NCBI RefSeq assembly: GCF_013215705.1
Contig: NZ_JABSQR010000023.1
Coordinates: 1 to 64,000 of the forward strand
Source: Moritella sp.
GTDB lineage: Bacteria; Pseudomonadota; Gammaproteobacteria; Enterobacterales; Moritellaceae
DNA: 64,000 bases
Direction of reading: 5' to 3'
Numbering within the stretch: position 1 is the first letter of the stretch; each line of letters opens with the position of its first letter. The notes under the pieces are model-generated. The model worked only from the letters and a program-made list of their open reading frames with translations, did no database searches and was not told where the DNA came from. The position numbers and the translations under genes were made by a program. Below are positions 55,771 to 64,000 of the stretch, piece by piece.

Positions 55771-56907
55771 ATGTCAGACAGTTTAGTATTACAACTTGCC
55801 AAAGATCTGCTTAGTCGTAAATCAGTGACACCCGAAGATGCCGGTTGTCAGCAGATGATCATCGAACGTCTTGAAGGCCTAGGTTTCACTATCGAAACCA
55901 TGGTATTTGAAGACACCACTAATCTTTGGGCTCGTCGCGGTACCACTGCCCCAGTATTTTGCTTCGCCGGTCATACCGATGTAGTACCTGTTGGAAAAAT
56001 CGAAGATTGGGATACTGACCCGTTCGTCCCTACCGTTATCGATGGTTATTTACACGGTCGTGGCGCAGCAGACATGAAAGGTTCTATCGCATCATTCTTA
56101 GTCGCTGTCGAAAACTTCGTGAACGAACACCCCGATCACCAAGGTTCAATTGCCCTACTGATCACCAGCGATGAAGAAGGCCCGTTTATCAATGGCACAA
56201 CACGGGTGATTGATACATTAGAAGCACGTAACGAAAAAATCGACTGGTGTATTGTCGGTGAACCATCAAGCACCAACAAAGTCGGTGACATTGTTAAAAA
56301 CGGTCGCCGTGGTTCATTAACCGGTGACATCATAGTGAAAGGGATTCAAGGTCACGTGGCTTACCCACACCTTGCCGACAACCCCATTCACAAGCTCGCG
56401 CCAGCATTAACTGAACTAAGCCAAGTGGTATGGGATCAGGGTAATGAGTACTTCCCTGCGACAACACTACAGATCACTGATATCCGCAGTGGCGCAGGTG
56501 CAAGTAACATAGTACCGGGCGAAGCGACTTGTCAGTTTAACCTGCGTTATTCTACCGAGCTAACAGCGGACTTAATCAAATACCGTATTGAAGGCATCTT
56601 CGAAAAACACGGTTTAAACTACGACATTAGCTGGATCCACAGCGGCCAACCCTTCTTAACTGAGCCGGGTAACTTGCTAAACGCCATTACCGATTCAATT
56701 GAAAGTGTGTGTGGTTACCCATCAGAACTATCTACCTCTGGTGGCACATCAGATGGTCGTTTCATCGCGCCAACCGGTGCACAGGTGGTTGAATTAGGCC
56801 CTGTAAATGCAACGATCCACAAAGTAAATGAATGTGTGAAGATCGCTGATATTGAACAATTAGCAGAAATATACGAGCAAACACTGGTTAAATTATTAGC
56901 GCAATAA
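55771..56907 (+). CDS. dapE: Succinyl-diaminopimelate desuccinylase
   Basis: The 378-aa M20-family enzyme removes succinate in lysine and diaminopimelate synthesis. Zinc ligands appear in [25 protein letters not shown] and TSDEEGPF; the dimerisation domain has [12 protein letters not shown], and the final ligand is in the ATIHKVNEC block. Length is normal. AAGGA precedes the ATG. Confidence 0.95.
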   Translation: MSDSLVLQLAKDLLSRKSVTPEDAGCQQMIIERLEGLGFTIETMVFEDTTNLWARRGTTAPVFCFAGHTDVVPVGKIEDWDTDPFVPTVIDGYLHGRGAADMKGSIASFLVAVENFVNEHPDHQGSIALLITSDEEGPFINGTTRVIDTLEARNEKIDWCIVGEPSSTNKVGDIVKNGRRGSLTGDIIVKGIQGHVAYPHLADNPIHKLAPALTELSQVVWDQGNEYFPATTLQITDIRSGAGASNIVPGEATCQFNLRYSTELTADLIKYRIEGIFEKHGLNYDISWIHSGQPFLTEPGNLLNAITDSIESVCGYPSELSTSGGTSDGRFIAPTGAQVVELGPVNATIHKVNECVKIADIEQLAEIYEQTLVKLLAQ

Positions 56908-56980
56908 CTTTATGTTTAATCACTTTATGTTTAATAAAGTGTAGCGAAATAACCACTCAGCATTAACAACAGTGCCGATA

Positions 56981-57014
56981 ATGATGGTTTGTTATAGCTC
57001 TAACAAACCATCAT
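56981..57014. terminator. 14-bp-stem hairpin after dapE
   Basis: ATGATGGTTTGTTA and TAACAAACCATCAT are perfect complements around TAGCTC, 73 bp after dapE. There is no T run, so termination would be weak or Rho-assisted. The rest of 56908-57369 shows no gene. Confidence 0.5.
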
Positions 57015-57369
57015 TCATGCTGAAAGAAAGCCATCATTTGTTCCGCCAATATGGTTTTATCATGACATAATAACCCAAACCACCTCTTAAACTCCCTCAT
57101 TACCACCGCCATTTAAACTCGACGCAATATAAAAAACCGATAACCCCATCACATTCCATAACAAATTTTATATTTTATTAACAAACCATAAAGTTCATTA
57201 TTTACAACACATTAACATAGATTAAATAGCCATTACGGCGTTATTTAGAGCGCTGACAGTCAGTCCTCGTTCCGGCCGTTAATTGACTTTAATCAATGTC
57301 TGGCATATTGTTTATGCAGTTGCATAGTTTTGCAAAACGCTTATTTTATTAATGACAAGTTTGTTAATG

Positions 57370-57388
57370 ACATGTTTTTAAAACATGT
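57370..57388. promoter_or_regulatory. 19-bp palindrome upstream of ctlX
   Basis: ACATGTTTT-T-AAAACATGT is a perfect dyad 20 bp upstream of the ctlX start. It could be the operator of the TetR regulator at 59353-59973 or a short hairpin; no second copy was found in the cluster. Confidence 0.45.
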
Positions 57389-57408
57389 TTTTATAAAAAG
57401 GAAGTAGA

Positions 57409-58353
57409 ATGGCTTTAATCCAAGCGCCAAATTCAGTTGTAATGGTTCGACCATGGAAATTCTTCTCGAATCCAGAAACTGCAGTTGATAATGCTTTTCA
57501 AAAAACCGGCCTCGATGTACAAGACTCGCTTGAGTTAGATCGCACCGGTATATCACTACAAGCTAAAAACGAATTTGATATCGTCGTCGCAGGATTAAAC
57601 GAGAACGGCATCAACGTCCATGTATTTGATGATTTTGGTGACCGTGATACACCAGATTCCGTATTTCCAAACAACTGGTTCTCGACCCACAGTGGCGGCC
57701 ATGTTGCCCTATACCCAATGTTTTCACAAAACCGCCGACGCGAACGCCGCAGTGACATTATTGAAATGTTAAAAGCGCAGTATCGTGTGCAAGATGTTAT
57801 CGACTTCTCTGGTTTAGAGTGGGATAACCTGTTTCTTGAAGGCACTGGTGCGATGGTACTTGATAACGTTAACCGCATCGCCTACACAGCTAAATCAAAC
57901 CGTTCTAGCGAAGTGATCCTTGAACGCTTCTGTACCACATTCCAATACGAACCAATGGCGTTTGAAACGGCTGATGCCACAGGCACTGCCATTTATCATA
58001 CCAATGTGATGATGTGTGTAGCGTCTCAATACGCGCTTATTTGTTTAGACATGATCCCAAATGAAGCACGTCGCGCAGCAGTTAGACAGCGTTTAGAAGA
58101 ATCAGGCATTGAAGTGATTGAACTGAGCTTCGACCAAATTGATAACTTTGCGGGTAATGCCATCGAGCTCACAGGTAACGGCAATAGCCATTTGGTTATG
58201 TCGCAACGTGCGAGAGATGCATTAACACCCGAGCAAGTTGCACGCATTGAAAAGCACTCAAATATATTAGCCTTTAGCGTACCGACTATCGAATTAGCCG
58301 GTGGCTCGATCCGCTGCATGATCGCAGGCATTCACTTAAGCCCGCGAACGTAA
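57409..58353 (+). CDS. ctlX: Citrulline hydrolase CtlX-like, amidinotransferase fold
   Basis: The 314-aa protein belongs to the COG4874-type group of the amidinotransferase superfamily. Family blocks include MVRPWKFFSNPET, DSVFPNNWFSTH, NLFLEGTGAMVLDN with the conserved acidic pocket, and GGSIRCMIAGIHL with the catalytic Cys. CtlX hydrolyses citrulline to ornithine. AAGGAAG precedes the ATG. It lies 80 bp upstream of a second amidinotransferase-fold gene and near ornithine cyclodeaminase. Confidence 0.85.
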   Translation: MALIQAPNSVVMVRPWKFFSNPETAVDNAFQKTGLDVQDSLELDRTGISLQAKNEFDIVVAGLNENGINVHVFDDFGDRDTPDSVFPNNWFSTHSGGHVALYPMFSQNRRRERRSDIIEMLKAQYRVQDVIDFSGLEWDNLFLEGTGAMVLDNVNRIAYTAKSNRSSEVILERFCTTFQYEPMAFETADATGTAIYHTNVMMCVASQYALICLDMIPNEARRAAVRQRLEESGIEVIELSFDQIDNFAGNAIELTGNGNSHLVMSQRARDALTPEQVARIEKHSNILAFSVPTIELAGGSIRCMIAGIHLSPRT

Positions 58354-58433
58354 AGCACGCCCTTGGCAGTAAAAATTAAAGTACCCAAATTCAAATAATT
58401 TAAAAGATATCACTTATGGAAAAGGAAAAGGTT

Positions 58434-59285
58434 ATGGAAACCAGTTATGTAAAATCAGCTACAGGTGAATTGAAGCAAGTATTACTTTGTTCACCCACTT
58501 ACCTTAATCTGTCGCCAATCAACAAGATTGCTGAAGATTGGTTAGAAAAAGGTGAGCGCATTGATCAGCAGAAATGTTTAGATGAACATCAACAGCTGAT
58601 CAATATTTACGAGCAAAACGGCATTAATGTCGAAGTACTTACGCCGACAGAAAACTTGTCGAGTCAGGTATTTGCCCGTGATTTTGGTTTTAATATCAAA
58701 GAAGGTTATGTACTTGGCCGCTTTAAAGAAGAAATTCGCCACGCAGAAAGCCTACTGTATGCAGAAAAATTGGCCGAACTAGGTGTGCCAATCATTGCCA
58801 CTTGTCACGAAGGTGTACTTGAAGGCGGTGACTTCTGGCAACTTGACGAAAAGACTTTAGCCATTGGTACGCTACAGCGTTCTGACGAAAAAGGCATTCA
58901 AAGTATTCGTGAACAGCTTGAACCGTTGGGTTATACGATTATTGCGGTGAAGTCGAAACCAGAATACCTGCACCTTGACATGATCTTTAACATTGTCGGT
59001 GAAAAGACGGCCGTGACTTATTACGACGGTTTACCACAAGAATTCAAAGATTACCTCGATGAAACGGGTTACGACCTGATTAAAATTGAGGAAGCAGGCG
59101 TATTCAAACACTTCTGTAATCTACAAGCATTAGGTAACAAACGCGTTATCTCGTTAAGCGCAAATACCGATGTAAACGCGCAATTACGTGAACGTGGTTT
59201 TACAGTCTTTGAACTGCATTCTACCGAGATCTTGAAAACGGGCGGTGGTCCACACTGCATGACGTTCCCGTTAGAACGCCACTAA
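58434..59285 (+). CDS. Amidinotransferase-fold hydrolase, arginine deiminase/DDAH-like
   Basis: The ~283-aa protein has the DDAH/ADI core: FARDFGFNI with guanidine-binding Asp, HEGVLEGGDFWQ with EGGD, EYLHLDMIFN with the catalytic His, and GGGPHCMTFPLER with the catalytic Cys. It should hydrolyse arginine or a methylated arginine. ATG 58434 has better ribosome-site spacing than ATG 58416. With CtlX and ornithine cyclodeaminase nearby, arginine to citrulline is the favoured role; DDAH activity is possible. Confidence 0.82.
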   Translation: METSYVKSATGELKQVLLCSPTYLNLSPINKIAEDWLEKGERIDQQKCLDEHQQLINIYEQNGINVEVLTPTENLSSQVFARDFGFNIKEGYVLGRFKEEIRHAESLLYAEKLAELGVPIIATCHEGVLEGGDFWQLDEKTLAIGTLQRSDEKGIQSIREQLEPLGYTIIAVKSKPEYLHLDMIFNIVGEKTAVTYYDGLPQEFKDYLDETGYDLIKIEEAGVFKHFCNLQALGNKRVISLSANTDVNAQLRERGFTVFELHSTEILKTGGGPHCMTFPLERH

Positions 59286-59352
59286 AAATTAATCCGGCAG
59301 TGTTTTCTTATGTATTTATGAGAGCTAGATCTAATACTATTTACATAACAGG

Positions 59353-59973
59353 TTAGATATTATCTAACGAAATAGATAGGATAGCAGACGCACTGTCGAT
59401 ACCGATATTGACCAGTTCATTATCTTTGAATTTGTAGGCTGCCATGCTGCCTTCGAGCCATAAACCATCAATCAAAGCATTGATTTTAATGGCTAGGATT
59501 TCACATTCATGATGATCAACTGTAATATTTTCGGTGGCTAATGCAGCACTAATCAACGGCGCTAATATTTTCGTTGTTTTAGCATATTCATTAGTTCGAA
59601 TGGCTGCCATTTCTGGGTCGATATAAGTCATCGGCAAGAAATTAGCCCATAACAATACGGTACGTGGTGACACGATTGGCGCTGATAGCGTCGCTTGAAT
59701 AAAGTGCTGTAATCGGGTTTTGGCGCAAATATCCACATCGTTTATTTCGATACGGGCATTAACGTACATAATTTCGAGTAATGCGGAATACGCCGCGCGG
59801 ATCAGTTCGTCTTTACCGGAAAAGTAAAAACGGATCAGACCGTTGGTGACATTCGCATATTCAGCCACATTACGTACTGTGGTTTTTTGTAAACCTTCGT
59901 TAGCAATGCAATCAAGTGTGGCATTGATTAACTCTTGTTTACGGTTTTTACCTTTTGTTCCTTTCGCTGGCAT
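59353..59973 (-). CDS. TetR family regulator of the arginine/ornithine cluster
   Basis: The 206-aa protein has an N-terminal TetR HTH (INATLDCIANEGLQKTTVRNVAEYANVTNGLIRFYFSGKDELI) after a basic start and a BetI-like C-terminal domain with WANFLPMTYIDPEMAAIR and IDGLWLEGSM. It lies between the two hydrolase genes and ornithine cyclodeaminase, divergent to the latter, so it probably regulates the cluster in response to an amino-acid ligand. Confidence 0.87.
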   Translation of the reverse strand: MPAKGTKGKNRKQELINATLDCIANEGLQKTTVRNVAEYANVTNGLIRFYFSGKDELIRAAYSALLEIMYVNARIEINDVDICAKTRLQHFIQATLSAPIVSPRTVLLWANFLPMTYIDPEMAAIRTNEYAKTTKILAPLISAALATENITVDHHECEILAIKINALIDGLWLEGSMAAYKFKDNELVNIGIDSASAILSISLDNI

Positions 59974-60094
59974 AGGTAGGTATTTAATCCGTATTTAAGT
60001 ATAAGAGGTGTTTTACAAAACAAAATTAATCATACCCCTAGGGCGTGATGCTGGCAATTTATTAAGCTAAACCTAATAAAATAGCACTTAAACC

Positions 60095-60117
60095 GATACA
60101 TACAACAAGTGTGTATC
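60095..60117. promoter_or_regulatory. Imperfect dyad between tetR and ornithine cyclodeaminase
   Basis: GATACATAC-AACAA-GTGTGTATC has one mismatch between 9-bp arms. It lies in the divergent promoter region, where a TetR dimer would be expected to bind. Confidence 0.45.
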
Positions 60118-60227
60118 TCACAATTAAACGTATTAGATAAACCACTCATTGATTGCTGTAATCATGATGGTAATGGAAAAATTCGATTTTTCTCTTTTAC
60201 CTTAGACAGAATTAAACAAGGATCACC

Positions 60228-61232
60228 ATGATTGTTTTAGAGATAAAAGATATTAAAGCGGTAATTGCGAAAGTAGGCTACCAAGACTTCTTTGCACAGC
60301 TTAATGATACATTAACTGAAGATTATAAAAATTGGCACGACTTTGATAAATCACCACGTGTTGCCAACCATGTTGACGGTGGCGTTATCGAATTAATGCC
60401 GATTTCTAATGCGGAAATGTACTCGTTTAAATACGTAAATGGCCACCCAAAAAACCCAGCACAAAACAAAATGACAGTAATGGCAACAGGGCAATTATCA
60501 TTAACTGAAACTGGCGAACCGCTGATGTTTTCAGAAATGACTCTGCTTACTGGTTTCCGTACTGCAGCTACATCAGCAATGGCAGCGAAGCACTTAGCCA
60601 AGAAAGATTCAGAAGTACTCGCGTTAATCGGTACTGGCGCACAGAGTGAATTCCAGTTCTTAGCCTACTCGTTCATCTTTGACTTAAAAGAAGTACGTTA
60701 CTTTGATACTGATCCTGCAGCTATGCGTAAGTTCGAGAAGAACATGGCGCGTTTCGACATTCGCCTAACACCGTGTAAAGACGCAAGAGAAGCGGTTCAA
60801 GGTGCTGATTTAATTACCACGTGTACAGCAGACAAGAAATACCAAACAGTATTAACCAAAGACATGATCAGCAAAGACGTATTCATTAACGGTCTTGGCG
60901 GTGATTGTCCTGGTAAAACAGAAATCGAAAAAGAACTCGTAGAAAGCGCAACGATTGTTGTTGAATACCTACCACAGTCACGCGTTGAAGGTGAGATCCA
61001 ACAACTGGGTGCTGACTTTACGTGTACAGAACTACACGAAATTGTGAAAGGCGAGAAAACGCTGAACGTAGCAACAGACGGCACTATCTTGTATGACTCA
61101 GTTGGTTTCGCACTGGAAGATTACTCAGTACTACGCTTGGTTTACAAACTGGCTAAGCAACATAACATCGGCACCGAGATGGAATTAATTCCTGAACTGG
61201 ATGATGTGAAGAACTTGTTCTCACTACTATAA
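60228..61232 (+). CDS. Ornithine cyclodeaminase
   Basis: The 334-aa NAD enzyme of the OCD/mu-crystallin family converts ornithine to proline and ammonia. It shows the substrate part (KMTVMATGQLSL; TLLTGFRTAATSAMAAKHL) and the Rossmann motif VLALIGTGAQSEFQ, plus FINGLGGDCPGKTE with the catalytic Asp. AAGGATCACC precedes the ATG. It ends at a strong terminator. The neighbouring CtlX would supply ornithine. Confidence 0.9.
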   Translation: MIVLEIKDIKAVIAKVGYQDFFAQLNDTLTEDYKNWHDFDKSPRVANHVDGGVIELMPISNAEMYSFKYVNGHPKNPAQNKMTVMATGQLSLTETGEPLMFSEMTLLTGFRTAATSAMAAKHLAKKDSEVLALIGTGAQSEFQFLAYSFIFDLKEVRYFDTDPAAMRKFEKNMARFDIRLTPCKDAREAVQGADLITTCTADKKYQTVLTKDMISKDVFINGLGGDCPGKTEIEKELVESATIVVEYLPQSRVEGEIQQLGADFTCTELHEIVKGEKTLNVATDGTILYDSVGFALEDYSVLRLVYKLAKQHNIGTEMELIPELDDVKNLFSLL

Positions 61233-61291
61233 GCAAAGCGCCCCCTAGTCTGTCGCGGCTAGTTGGCAATTGTGAAAGTTAATAAGCCTTT

Positions 61292-61347
61292 GGCCAAAAC
61301 ACCCACGGTAAGCATTGTAATGCCGTTGGGGTTTTGGTCATTTTTGT
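61292..61347 (+). terminator. Ornithine cyclodeaminase terminator
   Basis: A long stem pairs CCAAAACACCCACGG with CCGTTGGGGTTTTGG around a 14-nt loop, followed by CATTTTTG. Confidence 0.8.
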
Positions 61348-61738
61348 TTAATCTGCTGGCACCTCTAGCGTTTAAAGCATTATTCTAGCGTTCAAAACAT
61401 TATTCTCACGGCTAAATTTTATTTTAAAATAGCTAAACACCGCCTAACCCCGCGTAAATACTGACTTTCGAGTCAAGAAAGTAAACGTGTCATTGGATCG
61501 GTATGAAATTAGCCCTTTACAAGATATCGGTCCTTGGACTAATATCTATTCGTATAGGCGCGTTGATGAAACGCGACTTCCTCGCACACACGATTCGCTT
61601 GTACCGCTTAAACTAAAATCCTTATAATTTTTTGCACAGTACCATCCATAAACCCATTGATTTAGGGTTTTCCTTGCGCCCGCAATATGTTGCAGCGCAA
61701 GAATAAGAGCCTGTGCAAACAAACAGAAGATAGATGTC
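61348..61738. other. Upstream region of guaC
   Basis: This 391-bp region holds the guaC promoter and leader. I see no purine-riboswitch core and no gene. Confidence 0.5.
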
Positions 61739-62779
61739 ATGCGTATAGAACAAGAATTGAAGCTAGGTTTTAAAGATGTACTTTTCCGCCCAAAACGTTC
61801 GACGTTAAGAAGTCGTTCACAAGTAAGCTTAGAGCGTACATTCACTTTCCCTTCCAGCAAGTACACTTGGACAGGTGTACCGGTTATTGCTGCAAACATG
61901 GATACTGTAGGCACATTTGAAGCGGCAAAAGAACTTGCTGCACACAAAATGCTAACAGCTGTGCATAAGCATTACACTGTAGCTGAATGGAAAGAGTTCC
62001 TAGAAGCAAACCCAGAAATCTTTGATCACATCTTTGTATCAACTGGTACATCAGATGCGGATTTCGAAAAACTTCAACAAGTTCTAGCATTAGATGAGCG
62101 TTTACAGTTTATCTGTATCGATGTAGCTAATGGTTACTCAGAATTTTTTATTGAATTCGTACGTAAAGTACGTAAAGCCTACCCGACTAAAACGATTATG
62201 GCTGGTAACGTAGTTACTGGTGAAATCACAGAAGAACTTATCTTGTCTGGCGCAGATATCATCAAAGTTGGTATCGGTCCTGGTTCAGTATGTACGACAC
62301 GTGTTAAAACAGGTGTTGGTTACCCACAACTGTCTGCAATCATCGAATGCGCAGATGCTGCGCACGGTCTTGGTGGCATGGTTGTTGGTGACGGTGGTTG
62401 TTCTTGTGCTGGTGATGTTGCTAAAGCATTCGGCGGCGGTGCAGACTTCGTTATGCTTGGCGGCATGTTAGCTGGTCACGACGAAAGTGGTGGCGAGCTG
62501 TGTGAAGTTAATGGCAAGAAAACCAAGAAATTCTATGGCATGAGCTCAACAACTGCGATGAACAAACACGCAGGTGGTGTTGCTAAATACCGTGCTTCAG
62601 AAGGTAAAACTGTAGAAGTACCTTACCGTGGTCCAATCGAAAATACTATTTTCGATATCCTAGGTGGCGTTCGCTCTACTTGTACTTACGTTGGCGCAGC
62701 GTCATTAAAAGAGCTAAGCAAACGTACTACCTTTATCCGCGTACTTGAGCAAGAAAACAACGTATTCGGTAAAGAATAA
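61739..62779 (+). CDS. guaC: GMP reductase
   Basis: The 346-aa enzyme converts GMP to IMP with NADPH. The catalytic Cys is in [14 protein letters not shown] (~residue 186); [27 protein letters not shown] binds the phosphate and [18 protein letters not shown] is the mobile flap. Length matches E. coli GuaC. A terminator-like hairpin follows. Confidence 0.96.
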   Translation: MRIEQELKLGFKDVLFRPKRSTLRSRSQVSLERTFTFPSSKYTWTGVPVIAANMDTVGTFEAAKELAAHKMLTAVHKHYTVAEWKEFLEANPEIFDHIFVSTGTSDADFEKLQQVLALDERLQFICIDVANGYSEFFIEFVRKVRKAYPTKTIMAGNVVTGEITEELILSGADIIKVGIGPGSVCTTRVKTGVGYPQLSAIIECADAAHGLGGMVVGDGGCSCAGDVAKAFGGGADFVMLGGMLAGHDESGGELCEVNGKKTKKFYGMSSTTAMNKHAGGVAKYRASEGKTVEVPYRGPIENTIFDILGGVRSTCTYVGAASLKELSKRTTFIRVLEQENNVFGKE

Positions 62780-62825
62780 ATTAGTAATTAAATATGTAGG
62801 TCTAGAACTACATATTTAAACTAAC

Positions 62826-62873
62826 AAAGGCGAGCATTGATATGGGCATGTCCATTATTGTGTTCGCCTTTTT
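62826..62873 (+). terminator. guaC terminator
   Basis: AAAGGCGA pairs with TCGCCTTT around a 30-nt region that can fold further, followed by T residues. Confidence 0.7.
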
Positions 62874-63006
62874 GCGTTTATGGATGGTTGAATAGATTAA
62901 ACAGCGCTAAATCTTACATACTCTTACGTTTCAATCGTTTACACTATCACAACGCAGACGTATCATCATGAATCATGAATCATTACTTTATTTAGGTTAA
63001 ACTTTG

Positions 63007-63219
63007 ATGGCCCGTATACAAAAATTTGTATTTATATCCCTATTAACTACTTTGCTAGCATCATGTTCTTACCATGAATACGACCCATCAAAACCTGATG
63101 AATATGCTAAATATTGGTGTCAATCAGAACACAGAAATAATTCCATACTTGCTATTCTTGAGACTAATCAGGGTAAAGAAGACCCTATCCCAGATAATTG
63201 TGACATATACTATAGGTAA
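63007..63219 (+). CDS. Small lipoprotein
   Basis: The 70-aa product has a lipoprotein signal: basic start, hydrophobic FVFISLLTTLL and lipobox LLASC with Cys near residue 20. The mature part is short, polar and Tyr/Asp-rich with two more cysteines that could pair. ATG 63007 follows a TTG that could also be used. No family is recognised; an envelope location is likely. Confidence 0.7.
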   Translation: MARIQKFVFISLLTTLLASCSYHEYDPSKPDEYAKYWCQSEHRNNSILAILETNQGKEDPIPDNCDIYYR

Positions 63220-63228
63220 CCTTTTAAT

Positions 63229-63327
63229 CTACATTCTTTGGTGTTTAGTCGGGATTACATCATCAATAGTAAGCGTTAAGTGCACGGTTTCAGTTAGTGC
63301 TTCAGCATACGCTTTGTAAGCATCTGG
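63229..63327 (-). pseudogene. Possible 3' remnant of a lost gene
   Basis: A start-less frame of 32 codons between two stops reads DAYKAYAEALTETVHLTL then TIDDVIPTKHQRM, which looks protein-like in composition. No domain is recognised. It could be the tail of a decayed gene or chance. The rest of 63328-63544 shows nothing. Confidence 0.3.
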
Positions 63328-63553
63328 CTAACCATAATACAAAATCAAATAGAAAAAATTATACTTAAATAATCTTTAAGATCAGATTAAAGTCCTAAGA
63401 AACGCTTATTCTGTTATTGTAAAATTAAGTGCAATGCCGTTCGAAACGAGTGACTCATTAGCCTATTCATCTTTTAGCGCTATTAGATCGCTGTTCGCAC
63501 CTGAGTATAGTCAGTTTATGCGTTTGCTATTAATTGTAATAAAAATGAAGAAA

Positions 63554-63570
63554 GCTTCCAATTAGGAAGC
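63554..63570 (-). terminator. Terminator of the cupin gene
   Basis: The stem GCTTCC/GGAAGC with a 5-nt loop is followed on the minus strand by TTTCTTCATTTTT, 30 bp after the cupin stop. Confidence 0.65.
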
Positions 63571-63599
63571 CAAATTCAATGAACCACTACATAGCGGAT

Positions 63600-63989
63600 C
63601 TATATCCATATATCATTTGTTGCAGTAAAACTGTCAACGTCATTATCACCTGTATTAAGCACACCACGAGGTTCAATTAATAACATTTTCACTTCACCAT
63701 CAGCGAATGGTTTATGCTCGATGCCTCTAGGGACAACATACATTTCTCCACGATTCAAAGTGACATGTCCATCACGAAAATCTATACGAAGGTTTCCCTC
63801 CAGAACTATAAACGTCTCATCCGTATCTTGATGTTCATGCCATTCGAAGTCACCTTCTATTTTTACTATTTTAATTTGGTAATCATTCATTTCAGCAATT
63901 ACCTTTGGTGACCACTGCTCATTAAATAAACTTAACTTTTCTTTAAAATTGATTGCTTTATAATTGTCGGAGGCCAAATGATCAGACAT
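63600..63989 (-). CDS. Cupin-domain protein
   Basis: The 129-aa single-cupin protein has motif 1 as FEWHEHQDTDETFIVLEGNL, with two His and one Glu as metal ligands, and motif 2 as GEMYVVPRGIEHKPFA, with the third His. Such small cupins act as metal-dependent dioxygenases, isomerases or sugar binders; the substrate is unknown. It is transcribed leftwards from near the window edge. Confidence 0.82.
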   Translation of the reverse strand: MSDHLASDNYKAINFKEKLSLFNEQWSPKVIAEMNDYQIKIVKIEGDFEWHEHQDTDETFIVLEGNLRIDFRDGHVTLNRGEMYVVPRGIEHKPFADGEVKMLLIEPRGVLNTGDNDVDSFTATNDIWI

Positions 63990-64000
63990 AATATATTTCC

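Noticed and set aside
61500-61738. Purine riboswitch before guaC
   Set aside because: The conserved loop and junction bases of the purine aptamer could not be found in the leader.
63220-63599. Integron attC-type cassette site
   Set aside because: The inverted motifs required for an attC site are not present, and no integron integrase is in the window.

Overview
The window looks like chromosomal DNA of a marine gammaproteobacterium in the Alteromonadales, most like Moritella. That is an inference from protein-level resemblance of gltX, ligA-zipA-smc, cysZ/cysK, ptsHI-crr and yffB-dapE, from the AT-rich base use and from the gene neighbourhoods; no search was run.

Layout. 1-4985: a partial methyltransferase, a broken IS3-family transposase, two very small genes too short for routine calling, a cluster of DnaA-box-like sequences, an RNA-methyltransferase-like gene and an AI-2E-type permease. 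4986-19933: a 14.9-kb integrative element in a tRNA-Ala(GGC) gene. It is bounded by a 58-bp direct repeat of the tRNA 3' half and carries a tyrosine integrase next to the intact tRNA, tandem 11-bp repeats inside both ends, a large helicase-like replication protein, a serine recombinase, five tightly overlapping unknown genes, and an AT-rich cargo block. The cargo includes a putative abortive-infection protein (putAbiC-like), a HEPN-type protein and two membrane coiled-coil proteins. No capsid, tail or conjugation genes were seen, so it resembles a plasmid-like or satellite-like island carrying defence-type cargo.

19957-30000: gltX, ligA, zipA, smc, cysZ and a TetR regulator. 30127-36641: a FabH-like ketoacyl synthase, cysK, the PTS phosphorelay ptsH-ptsI-crr and a peroxiredoxin-glutaredoxin fusion. 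36776-47341: a chemotaxis receptor, an internally deleted RpiB-family gene, a dihydrolipoyl-dehydrogenase-like flavoprotein that shares a promoter element with the peroxiredoxin fusion, argP/argO, a LysR-azoR pair, rsuA, and a cysteine-bearing regulator divergent from a flavin reductase and VOC gene across two matched operators.

47342-56907: an EAL-domain fragment, two tandem secreted class-3 lipases (the second behind a CRP-like and a Fur-like site), a HAD hydrolase, pldA, lhgO next to a chimeric receiver-domain remnant, then yffB-dapE. 57409-61232: two amidinotransferase-fold hydrolases, a TetR regulator and ornithine cyclodeaminase, which together suggest arginine/citrulline to ornithine to proline catabolism. 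61739-64000: guaC, a small lipoprotein and a cupin.

The most promising places for undescribed biology are the island cargo (11469-17610), the overlapping unknown operon with an in-frame stop (8559-10224), and several precise regulatory repeats in the chromosome.
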